Positions 36,078-45,068 of a stretch of DNA of 64,000 nt are shown one piece after another. The DNA comes from Bradyrhizobium elkanii WSM2783. GTDB taxonomy: Bacteria > Pseudomonadota > Alphaproteobacteria > Rhizobiales > Xanthobacteraceae. The translations under genes and the position numbers were made by a program. The number at the start of each line of letters is the position of its first letter. The first letter of the stretch is position 1. A model generated the notes under the pieces. That model had not been told where the DNA came from. It did no database searches and saw nothing but the letters and a program-made list of their open reading frames with translations. The stretch is taken from positions 124,001 to 188,000 of the forward strand of contig NZ_AXAP01000002.1 in NCBI RefSeq assembly GCF_000472865.1, given 5' to 3'.

Positions 36078-36997
36078 TGTCTATCGCTACCGCCACCGGC
36101 GCACCAATGGCGCACACGCCGGCCCAACGCTCCGTCATCCGACGCATCTTCGACAAGGCTGCATCGACGCCGGGATTTCGCGTCGGCCTCGGACTGTTCG
36201 TTGTCCTTGCCCTGGCGACCGCCTTCTATCCTGAACTGAGCGGCATCGACCCGACGAAGATGGACGTCAAGGCGCGCCTTCTGCCACCGCTGTTCCTGGG
36301 CGGAAACTGGAGCTGGGCGCACCCGCTCGGCACGGATCAGATCGGCCGCGACATGCTCGTCCGCTCACTGGTCGGTCTGCGTTACTCCTTCTTGATCGGC
36401 GTCGCCTCCGTCATCGTCATGTTGGCGATTGGATGCGCGCTTGGCACGATTTCGGGCTACTTCGGCGGACGAACCGATGCCATCGTCATGAGGCTGACGG
36501 ATGCCCAGCTATCGATCCCGATGATTATCCTCGCCATTTCCGTGCTCGGCGTTTCGCGGCCGACCATCCCCGCGATCGTTTTGGTGCTCGGAGTTTCGAA
36601 CTGGCCGGTCTATGCCCGCATCATGCGCAGCATCGTGATGACTGAGCGGCAGCGCGAATATGTCCGCGCCGCAAAGATCGGCGGTTCGACCGATCTTCGG
36701 ATCATCCTCGCGCTGCTGCTGCCGTTGCTGCTGCCGCCGGTCCTGTTCACGTCGGTGCTCGACGTTGCGCGCATGATGATCTTCGAATCCACGCTCGGTT
36801 TCCTAGGGCTCGGCGTGCAGCCACCGACGCCGACGTTCGGCAATATCATAGCGGACGGACGGAAATATCTGCTGAACGCGTGGTGGATCGCCACCATGCC
36901 GGGTCTCTTCCTCGGCCTGACACTCACCAGCGTCAACCTGATCGGCGCTTCCCTCGAACGTGCACGGAATGCGATTCACGGAGGCTCCGAAGCATGA
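36077..36997 (+). CDS. DppC-type ABC permease
   Basis: 306 residues from the ATG sharing a base with the previous stop; the frame is open upstream to 35537 but that is out-of-frame permease. HPLGTDQIGRDMLVRSLVGLRYSFLIG, GYFGGRTDAIVMRLTDAQLSIP and the EAA loop QREYVRAAKIGGSTDLRIILALLLP are typical of DppC/OppC. Six hydrophobic segments. Coupled to the ATPase gene by ATGA at 36994. Confidence 0.93.
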   Translation: MSIATATGAPMAHTPAQRSVIRRIFDKAASTPGFRVGLGLFVVLALATAFYPELSGIDPTKMDVKARLLPPLFLGGNWSWAHPLGTDQIGRDMLVRSLVGLRYSFLIGVASVIVMLAIGCALGTISGYFGGRTDAIVMRLTDAQLSIPMIILAISVLGVSRPTIPAIVLVLGVSNWPVYARIMRSIVMTERQREYVRAAKIGGSTDLRIILALLLPLLLPPVLFTSVLDVARMMIFESTLGFLGLGVQPPTPTFGNIIADGRKYLLNAWWIATMPGLFLGLTLTSVNLIGASLERARNAIHGGSEA

Positions 36998-38835
36998 CGC
37001 AGCCGCTTCTTGACCTCAAGAACCTGACGGTCGCCGCGGGTAACGGCGGCACGGCCAAAGTCATTCTCGACAATGTGTCCCTCAGCCTCGCTCCTCGCGA
37101 GATCGTCGGCGTGGTGGGCGCCAGCGGTTCCGGAAAGACCGTACTTTCCAAGGCCGTGGTCAACTGGCTCGAGCCGCCGCTCACGAAGCGATCGGGTCAG
37201 GTGCTGTTCGAGGGACGCGACATCTATGCCATGCGCGGCGCGGAGATGCGCCTGTTGCGCCAGCGGATATCCTATGTCGGCGCCAATCCCATGGGTGCGC
37301 TCGATCCAACCCTGCCGGTCGGCGCCCAGATTGTCGAGAAGATGCGGGCCGTCGTGCCCAGAACATTACGTCGGGATGCCGAACGTCGTGTCATCGAACT
37401 CCTCGATGCGGTTCGCATCCCATCGGCGCGAAATCGCTTTCACGACTATCCCTCCCAGTTCTCGGGCGGCATGATGCAGCGAGCGCTGATCGTGGATGCA
37501 TTGGTGACCAATCCCGCACTTCTGGTCGCCGACAACGTCACGCAGCCGCTCGATGTGACGGTCGCTGCTCAGGTGATCCGGCTGATGAAGGAGCTGACGG
37601 TCACCTTCAACACCGCGGTGCTGTTCGTCTCATCGTCCCTGCCAGTGGCGCGTGAAGCCTGCTCGCGGATCCTGGTGATGGATGAAGGGCGCATCGTCGA
37701 GGAGCAGTCGACAGAAGATCTGATCAGCAGGCCCGTATATCCCTATACACGCGAACTGGTGCGCCAGACCCCGAAAATATGGGTCGAGGCGGCCGCAACG
37801 CCCCGCCTTGACGACCAGCGGGAGGTGGTTCTCAGCTTGCGCGACGCCTCGCAGACCTACAAGGTTAGAAAGAAAAGCGGTTTTGGTGGCTTCAACCTGG
37901 TTCGCGCCGTTCGCAACGTCACCTTCGACGTGCGCCGCGGCGACAGCTTTGCCATTGTCGGCGAGTCCGGCTGCGGAAAGTCGACCCTGATGCGGCTTCT
38001 GTCGAGGCTCGAATTGCCGAGCTCAGGACAAATCCTCTGCGCGGACAAGGACATCGCAACGCTCAAGGGCCGGGCGCTGCTCGAGCTCCGGAGCAAGCTG
38101 CAGATGGTGCTACAGGATCCGTTCGGCTCGCTGCCGCCCCGGACCTCGATCGGGAGGATGCTGGAGGATCCGCTGCGTACGCATGGCTGGCGCGACAAAG
38201 GCAGGATTCGCGAACGCGTCCTGAAGGTGATGGGCGAAGTGGGGGTGCCGGCCGAACTTTACGAGGAACTTCCGCTCGGATTGAGCGCCGGACAGCGACA
38301 GCGCGTTAATGTCGCTCGGGCGCTGGTGCTGGAGCCGGAAATTCTCATCATGGACGAAACGCTGTCCGCGCTTGATCAAACCGAGCAGTTCAAGCTGCTC
38401 GACTTGTTCCAGAAGCTCCAGAAGGAATACGATCTGACCTACATCTTCATCTCGCACGATCTGGCGATGGTGAGGAAAGCCTGCAATCGCGTGGCGGTGA
38501 TGTATCTCGGCGAGGTCTTCGAGCTCGCTGACAATGAGCGACTATTCTTCGACCCGGGACACCCGTACACGAGGGCACTTCTGAGCGCCATGCCGACGCT
38601 TGAGCGGCGTCGCTATCAGCCGGACGAGTGCCTGCTGGAGGGGGAGCCGCCAAGCCCGCTCGACGTTCCCGCGGGCTGCAGCTTCAGGTCGCGCTGTCCG
38701 CAGGCCATCGACAAATGCAGTCGCCTTCATCCGAGCCTGACGGTGCGGGAGCGGCAGGACTTCGCTGCGTGTCATCTGGTGATGCCGTCGCTCGGTGTCT
38801 GCGGCGCTGCCGAAGGGATGCACGCCAGCGTGTGA
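36994..38835 (+). CDS. Fused DppD-DppF-type double ATPase, first ATPase half degenerate
   Basis: 613 residues with two oligopeptide-type ABC domains. Domain 1 has Walker A GASGSGKT and signature FSGGMMQR, but its Walker B reads LLVADNVTQPLD (Asn where the catalytic Glu should be) and the H-loop position reads FVSSSLPVA (no His). Domain 2 is canonical: GESGCGKST, LSAGQRQR, LIMDETLSALD and FISHDLAMV. The C-terminal oligo_HPY tail with CSFRSRCP and the CxxH-like end DFAACHLV is present. One hydrolytically competent and one degenerate site is predicted, unlike ordinary DppD/DppF. Energises import through the two preceding permeases. Confidence 0.92.
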   Translation: MTQPLLDLKNLTVAAGNGGTAKVILDNVSLSLAPREIVGVVGASGSGKTVLSKAVVNWLEPPLTKRSGQVLFEGRDIYAMRGAEMRLLRQRISYVGANPMGALDPTLPVGAQIVEKMRAVVPRTLRRDAERRVIELLDAVRIPSARNRFHDYPSQFSGGMMQRALIVDALVTNPALLVADNVTQPLDVTVAAQVIRLMKELTVTFNTAVLFVSSSLPVAREACSRILVMDEGRIVEEQSTEDLISRPVYPYTRELVRQTPKIWVEAAATPRLDDQREVVLSLRDASQTYKVRKKSGFGGFNLVRAVRNVTFDVRRGDSFAIVGESGCGKSTLMRLLSRLELPSSGQILCADKDIATLKGRALLELRSKLQMVLQDPFGSLPPRTSIGRMLEDPLRTHGWRDKGRIRERVLKVMGEVGVPAELYEELPLGLSAGQRQRVNVARALVLEPEILIMDETLSALDQTEQFKLLDLFQKLQKEYDLTYIFISHDLAMVRKACNRVAVMYLGEVFELADNERLFFDPGHPYTRALLSAMPTLERRRYQPDECLLEGEPPSPLDVPAGCSFRSRCPQAIDKCSRLHPSLTVRERQDFAACHLVMPSLGVCGAAEGMHASV

Positions 38836-38904
38836 TGAGGGGGTCGTGAACAACAAGTCGGCTTTGGAAGCGGCCAGCAGTGCCGTGGGAATCGGGGAAC
38901 GTTC

Positions 38905-39666
38905 ATGAGCTTCACGGAGCATCGTCTTGAATTGATCCGCGACATGCTGCGGCAGAAGCAGCGGGTCCACGTCAGGGAATTGGTCGACCACCTCAAGGTC
39001 AGTCAGGAGTCGATACGGCGGGATCTCCGGGAACTCGAGACGCAAGGTTTCGCCCGCCGTGTTTATGGCGGTGCGGTGATCGACCGGCAGGAGAGCGATC
39101 AGCCTTTTGCCGAGCGTTTGCGCGTTGGCGCGAGGGAGAAGGCGCGGATCGGTGAAGCCGCCGCGGCTCTGGTCAAGGATGGCATGAAGATCTTTGTTGA
39201 CGAGGGCACGACGGCCCTTGCCTGCGTGAAGCACCTTGAGGCTCGCAAGGATCTTACGATTGTGAGCAATTCGCTCGCGGTAGCGGCGCACTTCTACTAT
39301 CTGTCGACCCCCAGCGTGCGCGTGCTCGGAGGACGGCTGCGACCTGATTATCAGGCGACGTTTGGGCCAGAAACCGTGACTGCGATGAAGGAGCACTTTT
39401 TCGATCTCGCGATCATCGCAATCAGCGCCGTCCATGTCGAACGCGGTTTTATGGATTATGGCGAGGACGAAGCGATCGCGCGGCGCGTTGCGCGCGCACA
39501 AGCTAAGCGATCGGTAATCGTCGCCGACAGCTCCAAATTCGGCCGCCTCGGCTCGATCCATACATTCGGGTTGGGCGACGTACATGCTGTCATCACCGGG
39601 GCCGTCCTGACCAAGGACTTTTCCGACCAATTCCTCAAATCCAACTTGGAAATCATCTATGCCTGA
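38905..39666 (+). CDS. DeoR-family transcriptional regulator
   Basis: 253 residues. N-terminal HTH: HRLELIRDMLRQKQRVHVRELVDHLKVSQESIRRDLRELETQGFARRVYGGAV is a near-consensus DeoR motif. The C-terminal sugar-phosphate-isomerase-like domain shows DEGTTALACVKHL, IVSNSLAVA, LGGRLRPDYQATFGP and VADSSKFGR. DeoR regulators usually sense phosphorylated intermediates, which fits a cluster holding two kinases and a phosphatase. It lies inside the operon, 69 bp after the ATPase gene, and overlaps the hydrolase start by 8 bases. Confidence 0.92.
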   Translation: MSFTEHRLELIRDMLRQKQRVHVRELVDHLKVSQESIRRDLRELETQGFARRVYGGAVIDRQESDQPFAERLRVGAREKARIGEAAAALVKDGMKIFVDEGTTALACVKHLEARKDLTIVSNSLAVAAHFYYLSTPSVRVLGGRLRPDYQATFGPETVTAMKEHFFDLAIIAISAVHVERGFMDYGEDEAIARRVARAQAKRSVIVADSSKFGRLGSIHTFGLGDVHAVITGAVLTKDFSDQFLKSNLEIIYA

Positions 39667-40948
39667 CGTTGTCTCCAAGCACGCTCCCATCAATCCATCG
39701 CGTCTTCAGGCAATGATGGAGGAATTGTCGGCGTTCGGCGGTGGGCCGGATGGATCCATGAACCGCTTGACCCTCTCGAAAGAGGACGGCGCAGCGCGTA
39801 ATTGGCTTGGCCGCTGGTTCGCGAGCAACGGGTTTGTCCAGGCCGTCGACGCCATAGGCAATCAGTTCGGCAGCTTGTCGCTTGCCGGCGCGAATGCGCC
39901 GGTCATCATGGTCGGCTCACATGTCGACAGCCAGCCCAATGGTGGTCGCTTCGACGGCGCTCTCGGTGTCGTCTCGGCCTGTGAGGCCGTGCTTGCCGTC
40001 TCAGAGCGTCTGAAGGCAGAGAACAAGCTATCGGCCTGCAATTTTCGGGTGGTGAACTGGACCAACGAGGAGGGCGCGCGTTTCCAGCCAAGCCTGTTGG
40101 GCAGCAGCGTGTTCGCCGGAGCGGCCGAGCTTGAATGGGCGCTCGACCGGGCGGATGGAGATGGCGTCACCGTTCGCCAGTCGCTTGAGCAGATCGGTTA
40201 TGCGGGCGGAGATAAGATTGCGCTGCCCGACGCTCTTATCGAACTTCATATCGAAGGCGACAAGGTGCTGTTTGAGGCGAGTGAAAAATTCGGCATCTTC
40301 ACCCGCTTCTGGGGCGCAACGAAGTACCGTCTCGCTTTCCTCGGCCGCCAGGCGCATACTGGGCCTACACCGATGGCTGAGCGCAGGGACGCGCTGCTCG
40401 GCGCCGCCTATCTGATCGCCGATTTGAAGGAGATCGCCGGCGAGCACGGGTCGGATTTGCACACATCGGTCGGTCGGCTGGAGGTCTTTCCCAACTCCCC
40501 AAACACCGTTCCATCGGAAGCCGTTCTCTTCATCGAGTTGCGTTCGGGCTCGCCGGACGTCCTCGCCGAAGCTGAGCGGATGATGAAGATCAGGATGGAG
40601 GCGGCGGCCAGGAAAGCCGGTGTGACCTATGAAATCAGGGCGATTGATCGGCGCAAGGCGGGCCGCTTCTTCCCGGGACTGATTTCGCTGGCCGAACGAA
40701 TGGTCGCGAATTACGGCGAAACGGCGCGCCATCTGGATACGATCGGTGGCCATGATGCAGTGGCAATGTCCAGTGTCTGCCCCTCAATTGTCTTGGCAGT
40801 GCGTTCGCGCGACGGCGTGATCCATCATCCGACCGAGTTCACCAGCGCCGAGGATCAGGCTTTTGGGACGCAGGTGCTGGCGGACATGCTCTACGCGATT
40901 GCCAGCGAAGGGCTGCAGGCGGCTAATCCAAAGGGAGCTGCAACATGA
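39659..40948 (+). CDS. M20-family Zn-dependent amidohydrolase (N-carbamoyl/allantoate hydrolase-like)
   Basis: 429 residues. Di-metal motifs: GSHVDSQPNGGRFDGALGVV (His/Asp, near residue 83-102), NWTNEEGARFQPSLLGS (Glu-Glu), HIEGD and the dimerisation-domain segment GRQAHTGPTPMAERRDAL; C-terminal GGHDAVAMS. Fits the beta-ureidopropionase/N-carbamoyl-L-amino-acid hydrolase/allantoate amidohydrolase group. In this operon it might split an amide or ureide conjugate of ethanolamine before the eut step; the substrate is inferred from context only. Overlaps the DeoR gene and the first kinase gene. Confidence 0.88.
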   Translation: MPDVVSKHAPINPSRLQAMMEELSAFGGGPDGSMNRLTLSKEDGAARNWLGRWFASNGFVQAVDAIGNQFGSLSLAGANAPVIMVGSHVDSQPNGGRFDGALGVVSACEAVLAVSERLKAENKLSACNFRVVNWTNEEGARFQPSLLGSSVFAGAAELEWALDRADGDGVTVRQSLEQIGYAGGDKIALPDALIELHIEGDKVLFEASEKFGIFTRFWGATKYRLAFLGRQAHTGPTPMAERRDALLGAAYLIADLKEIAGEHGSDLHTSVGRLEVFPNSPNTVPSEAVLFIELRSGSPDVLAEAERMMKIRMEAAARKAGVTYEIRAIDRRKAGRFFPGLISLAERMVANYGETARHLDTIGGHDAVAMSSVCPSIVLAVRSRDGVIHHPTEFTSAEDQAFGTQVLADMLYAIASEGLQAANPKGAAT

Positions 40949-41910
40949 AAGCGCTCGGGAAGCCGCAGACGGCCCTGGAGGCGCGCGCCGAGCGAGCCAT
41001 CCAGAGCTTTCCGATAATCGATGCCGCGAGCGCGACCTATGCAGCATCTGCGGCGCCGGTTGCATCGCCGTCCTATCACGCGGTTGAATCGACCTCGTTC
41101 GACGTAGCGCCTGATGGCCAGGAGGCAAGCTTCTTTCTTCGGCTGGGCGGTGACGAGGTCGCAGAGCTGGTCGACGACGACGCGGCGTTTGCAGCGGCGC
41201 GTCGTCTTCACAGACTCGGTCTGTCGCCGGAGCCTATCGCACGAGTACCGGACGAAAGGGCCGTGCTGTTCGCGCGGCTTGGCGAAGGCTGGCGAACTGC
41301 CAAGATCGACGACCTGATGCACGAGAGTGCGGCTGCCCGTCTCATCGAGATGCAGAAGACGATCGCCACAGGCGAGCCATTCGGGCGACGTTGGTCTGTC
41401 TTCGATGGCATCGATCGGCTTTGGCCACTGGTTTCGGAGGCCGGCAACATGCTCCCGGGCGATGTGGAATGGATGCTGGCATGGATGGCTCCGATGCGTG
41501 ACGCGATCGCTGCGGCGGGCGTCGAACTAAAACCAGCGCACGGAGACCCCCATTCGTCCAATGTCATGCTCGGTCCGAACGAAGCGATGATGTTGGTCGA
41601 CTTCGACATGGCCGGTGACATCGATCCCTACTACCAGCTCGGCGTGCAGATGAATGAGCTCTACCAGTTCGAAAGCCAGATGAAGCCACTTTTGGAGATG
41701 CATGACGGCAGCTTCAGTGAGAAGGCGTTCAACCGGTGCAGGCTTTATGCCGCCGCCGACGACCTTTATTGGGCGCTCCGCAGCCTGCTGCAGGATGCGC
41801 GATCACCCCGCCAGGGCCTCGAATTCCTGAAATATGCGGGATGGCGTTTCCTGCGCTGCCGGATGCTGCTCGGGCACCCCGGCTTCGAGGAACGGGTCCG
41901 ATCTCTCTAG
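40945..41910 (+). CDS. Aminoglycoside-phosphotransferase-fold kinase 1
   Basis: 321 residues of the APH/choline-kinase superfamily. Brenner catalytic loop PAHGDPHSSNVML (His-Gly-Asp-x4-Asn) near residue 198-210 and the metal-binding DFDMAGD near 219-225 are intact. The N-terminal lobe is weakly conserved. Predicted to phosphorylate a small alcohol; with eutBC downstream, ethanolamine or a derivative is the leading guess. ATGA overlap with the hydrolase gene. A short spacer with TAGAGCGTTTTCGAGC follows at about 41909. Confidence 0.82.
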   Translation: MKALGKPQTALEARAERAIQSFPIIDAASATYAASAAPVASPSYHAVESTSFDVAPDGQEASFFLRLGGDEVAELVDDDAAFAAARRLHRLGLSPEPIARVPDERAVLFARLGEGWRTAKIDDLMHESAAARLIEMQKTIATGEPFGRRWSVFDGIDRLWPLVSEAGNMLPGDVEWMLAWMAPMRDAIAAAGVELKPAHGDPHSSNVMLGPNEAMMLVDFDMAGDIDPYYQLGVQMNELYQFESQMKPLLEMHDGSFSEKAFNRCRLYAAADDLYWALRSLLQDARSPRQGLEFLKYAGWRFLRCRMLLGHPGFEERVRSL

Positions 41911-41924
41911 AGCGTTTTCGAGCC
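41909..41924. repeat. Possible remnant of an abundant Bradyrhizobium intergenic element
   Basis: TAGAGCGTTTTCGAGC, just after the kinase 1 coding end, resembles the start of a common intergenic repeat I recall from Bradyrhizobium and relatives (GAGCGTTTTCGAGCGAAG...). Only this edge is recognisable; the rest of the 34-bp gap does not match. Confidence 0.25.
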
Positions 41925-41944
41925 AGAGAAAGTGAGACAGGGTT

Positions 41945-42880
41945 ATGCTTGAAATCGGTGCGGCCAGGTCAGATGCCGAGCGAACGCTCGAGGCGGCCAT
42001 TGTTCAGGTGGAGGCCTGGAAGCCCTGCCGCTTGTCCTATCGGCCGGTCTCCGGCGGCATCAGCAACACCAATTTCCTCGTGAGGGTCGATGGCGACCCT
42101 GTCGGATACTTTGTGAAGATACCGGGGCGCGGCACCGAGATGTTTATCGATCGCAGCGCGGCGCGGGCAGCCAGCAAACAGGCCGAGGCAATGGATGTCG
42201 GGCCGCGGACGTTTGACTTTCTCGACCACCTGGACATCGAGGTTTCCGAATTCCTTGATGACCGGCGAGCCTCCACCCATCGCGACTTTGTCGATCCCGC
42301 CTTTCGCGCCACCGTGGTGAGCATGTATCGCCGCTTGCACGAGGCGCCGCCACTTCCGCTGACCAAGACCGTACTCGACATGATCGAGGAGCACTATGAG
42401 CAGGTGAAGCAGCTCGGCGGCTACTGGCCCGAGGATCATGCCTGGCTCTACCGTCAGTATAAGCAGGCCCGGGCGGCTCTCGAGGCGTCCGGGCTCGATC
42501 TCGTGCCTTGCTTCAACGATCCAATGCCAGGGAATTTCCTGGTCGGGGACGACAAGTCGATCAAGCTAATCGACTTCGAATATGCATCCAACAACGAACG
42601 GCTTTATGACCTGGCCATCTGGAGCAGCGAGCACTTCTTCTCGGAGGATGTCGAGCAGGAAATCATCGAGGAATATTTCGGCCGCTATGACAAGCGATGG
42701 CACGCGCGCTTCATCGTCCACAAGGCGCTTGCCGACATCAAGTGGAGCACCTGGGCGCTGGTGCAGAACCGGATCTCGACGTTGGATTTTGATTTCTACA
42801 AATATGGCATATGGAAGCACATGCGCGCGCGTTCCATCATCTATGACCCGCGCTGGCCGTCATTCCTGAAGGCGCTGTGA
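41945..42880 (+). CDS. Choline/ethanolamine-kinase-like phosphotransferase 2
   Basis: 311 residues. SGGISNTNFLVRVDG near residue 36-50 is the nucleotide-loop pattern of LicA/choline-ethanolamine kinases. The catalytic loop reads PCFNDPMPGNFLV: Asp and Asn are kept but the usual His of HND is Phe. KLIDFEYASNNERLYDLA is a strong match to the choline/ethanolamine kinase metal-binding motif. Closer to true ethanolamine/choline kinases than kinase 1. Its TGA shares a base with the phosphatase ATG (TGATG at 42878). Confidence 0.85.
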   Translation: MLEIGAARSDAERTLEAAIVQVEAWKPCRLSYRPVSGGISNTNFLVRVDGDPVGYFVKIPGRGTEMFIDRSAARAASKQAEAMDVGPRTFDFLDHLDIEVSEFLDDRRASTHRDFVDPAFRATVVSMYRRLHEAPPLPLTKTVLDMIEEHYEQVKQLGGYWPEDHAWLYRQYKQARAALEASGLDLVPCFNDPMPGNFLVGDDKSIKLIDFEYASNNERLYDLAIWSSEHFFSEDVEQEIIEEYFGRYDKRWHARFIVHKALADIKWSTWALVQNRISTLDFDFYKYGIWKHMRARSIIYDPRWPSFLKAL

Positions 42881-43722
42881 TGGTCAAACTTGCCGTGGCG
42901 GTAGACGATGCGGATGTCTACCTTTCCTTCGCCGCCGAGCTCGCTGACGCGGTCAGGCCCATCGTGCTGTCCTATTTCCGCACCCCACTGGATGTCATTT
43001 CCAAGCCTGATGCGAGTCCGGTGACGATTGCCGATCGAACCGTCGAACTGCACCTCAGGGAACGGATCGAGGCGCGTTATCCCGACCACGGCATCATCGG
43101 TGAGGAGATTGGGGTCAAGCGCGGCAACGCCTTCACATGGGTCATCGATCCGATCGACGGCACCAAGAGCTTCATCACTGGCTTTCCCTTGTTCGGTACG
43201 CTGATCTCGCTGACTTATGAGGGGCAGCCCTTCTGTGGTTTGATCGACGCCCCGGCCACCGGCGAGCGGTGGATGGCGAAGCCCGGTCTGACGTTGTTCG
43301 GCGGCAGATTGGTCTGGACGAGCGCCTGCGAAGCCATCGCAGATGCCCGTTTCTATACGACGTCACCCGATATGTTCGCGAACGAGGACGCAGAAGTGTT
43401 CGAGCGGCTTTCGAGATCCGCCAAGCTGCGGCGTTTTGGGGGCGATTGCTACATCTATGGTCTGCTCGCGTCGGGACATTGTGACATCGTTCTGGAAACG
43501 GGACTGCAGCCATATGACTATATGGCCCTGGTTCCGATCGTGCAGGGGGCGGGGGGATGCATCACTGACTGGAAGGGAAGCCCGCTTTCAATTCATTCCG
43601 AGGGGCGCGTGTTGGCGTCTGCCACGCCGAAACTTCACGCGGAAGCTGGCCCTCATCAACCGATAGCAAGCGATCATGCCCTACAAGACGACGATCGAGC
43701 AGACGGTCTTCAGTTTCGCTGA
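42880..43722 (+). CDS. Inositol-monophosphatase/HisN-family phosphatase
   Basis: 280 residues from ATG 42880 (a GTG at 42877 directly precedes it). Li+-sensitive phosphatase motifs: IIGEEIG near residue 70-76, WVIDPIDGTKSFITGFPLFG near 84-103 and LQPYDYMALVPIVQGAGG near 208-225, covering all metal ligands. IDGTKSFITG is nearest the histidinol-phosphatase (HisN) type. In this operon it would remove a phosphate from the same small molecule the kinases phosphorylate or from another pathway phosphoester. The coding end overlaps the eutB start by 47 bases. Confidence 0.87.
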   Translation: MVKLAVAVDDADVYLSFAAELADAVRPIVLSYFRTPLDVISKPDASPVTIADRTVELHLRERIEARYPDHGIIGEEIGVKRGNAFTWVIDPIDGTKSFITGFPLFGTLISLTYEGQPFCGLIDAPATGERWMAKPGLTLFGGRLVWTSACEAIADARFYTTSPDMFANEDAEVFERLSRSAKLRRFGGDCYIYGLLASGHCDIVLETGLQPYDYMALVPIVQGAGGCITDWKGSPLSIHSEGRVLASATPKLHAEAGPHQPIASDHALQDDDRADGLQFR

Positions 43723-45067
43723 CCTCAAGGATCTCTTGGCCAAGGCGACGCCCGAGCGATCGGGCGACCAGCTTGCCGGCATCGCTGCGGACGGACCGGT
43801 CGAGCGGCTTGCCGCGCAGATGACGCTGGCGGACGTTCCCCTCAAGACATTCCTCGCCGAGGAATTGATCCCCGCCGACTGGGACGAAGTCTCGCGCCTG
43901 ATTGTCGATCGCCATGACCCGGCGGCTTTCGAGATCATCTCGTCGCTGACCGTTGGTGAATTCCGCGAATGGCTTCTCAAGCCGGAAACGGGCCAGCGGC
44001 AGCTTGAGGCGGTGACGTTCGGCCTGACGCCTGAGATGGTGGCCGCGGTCTCGAAGATCATGCGCTTGCAGGATCTGATCTCAGTGGCGTCCAAGCGGGA
44101 GGTCGTCACCCGCTTCCGGTCGACAATTGGACTGAAGGGGCGGCTTTCGACGCGCAATCAGCCAAACCATCCGACCGATGACTCCTACGGCATTGCCGCC
44201 TCCGCAATCGATGGGCTCCTGATGGGGTCGGGGGATGCGGTGATCGGGGTAAATCCGGCAACCGACACCGTGGACGACTACGTGCGCATTGTCTCGCTCC
44301 TCGACGAACTGCGCATGCGCCTTTCGATTCCGACGCAAACATGCTGCCTGGGTCACGTGACGACTGCCATCAAGGCAATCGCTGCGAAGGCTCCGGTGGA
44401 TCTCGTGTTCCAGTCGATCGCCGGATCGCAGAAGGCAAATGACGGTTTCGGCGTCAGTTTGGCGCTGCTCAAGGAGGCGCATGAGGCTGTACGTGACCTC
44501 GGGCGCGGTGCGATCGATGCGAATTTGATGTACTTCGAGACCGGACAGGGGGCGGCACTTTCGGCCGAGGCGAACTTCGGCGTCGATCAGCAGACCATGG
44601 AAGCCCGCGCCTATGCGGTTGCGCGCGAATTCAGACCCTTGCTCGTGAACACCGTGGTTGGATTCATTGGCCCGGAGTATCTCTTCAATGGAAAGCAGAT
44701 CATTCGTGCCGGCCTGGAAGATCATTTTTGCGGTAAGCTGCTCGGCTTACCGATGGGAGTGGACGTCTGCTACACCAACCACGCCGATGCCGATCAGGAA
44801 GACATGGACGCGCTGCTGACCCTGCTTTGCGCGGCCAACGTCAACTTCGTCATCACCGTTCCCGGCGCGGACGATGTGATGCTGAACTACCAGTCACTCG
44901 CGCATCATGACGCGGTCTATTGCCGAGAAATCCTGAAGCGTCCGCCGGCACCGGAGTTCGAGCGATGGCTGGTGGATATCGGGTTGACCGACATGGCCGG
45001 CCGCCTCTTGGACGCCCCGCCGAGGCTCGCTGATCGCATTGCGGATGCCAGGCTGCTCGGAGCGTGA
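43676..45067 (+). CDS. eutB: EutB, ethanolamine ammonia-lyase large subunit
   Basis: 463 residues, the normal length. TIM-barrel enzyme: STRNQPNHPTDDSYGIAASAIDGLLMGSGDAVIGVNPATD near residue 157-196, IAGSQKANDGFG, MYFETGQGAALSAEANFGVDQQTMEARAYA, FIGPEYLFNGKQI and GLPMGVDVCYTNHADADQEDMD. Splits ethanolamine into acetaldehyde and ammonia by an adenosylcobalamin radical mechanism together with EutC. No microcompartment shell gene, EutA reactivase, aldehyde dehydrogenase or cobalamin riboswitch is visible nearby. Translated just ahead of eutC. Confidence 0.96.
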   Translation: MPYKTTIEQTVFSFADLKDLLAKATPERSGDQLAGIAADGPVERLAAQMTLADVPLKTFLAEELIPADWDEVSRLIVDRHDPAAFEIISSLTVGEFREWLLKPETGQRQLEAVTFGLTPEMVAAVSKIMRLQDLISVASKREVVTRFRSTIGLKGRLSTRNQPNHPTDDSYGIAASAIDGLLMGSGDAVIGVNPATDTVDDYVRIVSLLDELRMRLSIPTQTCCLGHVTTAIKAIAAKAPVDLVFQSIAGSQKANDGFGVSLALLKEAHEAVRDLGRGAIDANLMYFETGQGAALSAEANFGVDQQTMEARAYAVAREFRPLLVNTVVGFIGPEYLFNGKQIIRAGLEDHFCGKLLGLPMGVDVCYTNHADADQEDMDALLTLLCAANVNFVITVPGADDVMLNYQSLAHHDAVYCREILKRPPAPEFERWLVDIGLTDMAGRLLDAPPRLADRIADARLLGA

Positions 45068-45068
45068 C

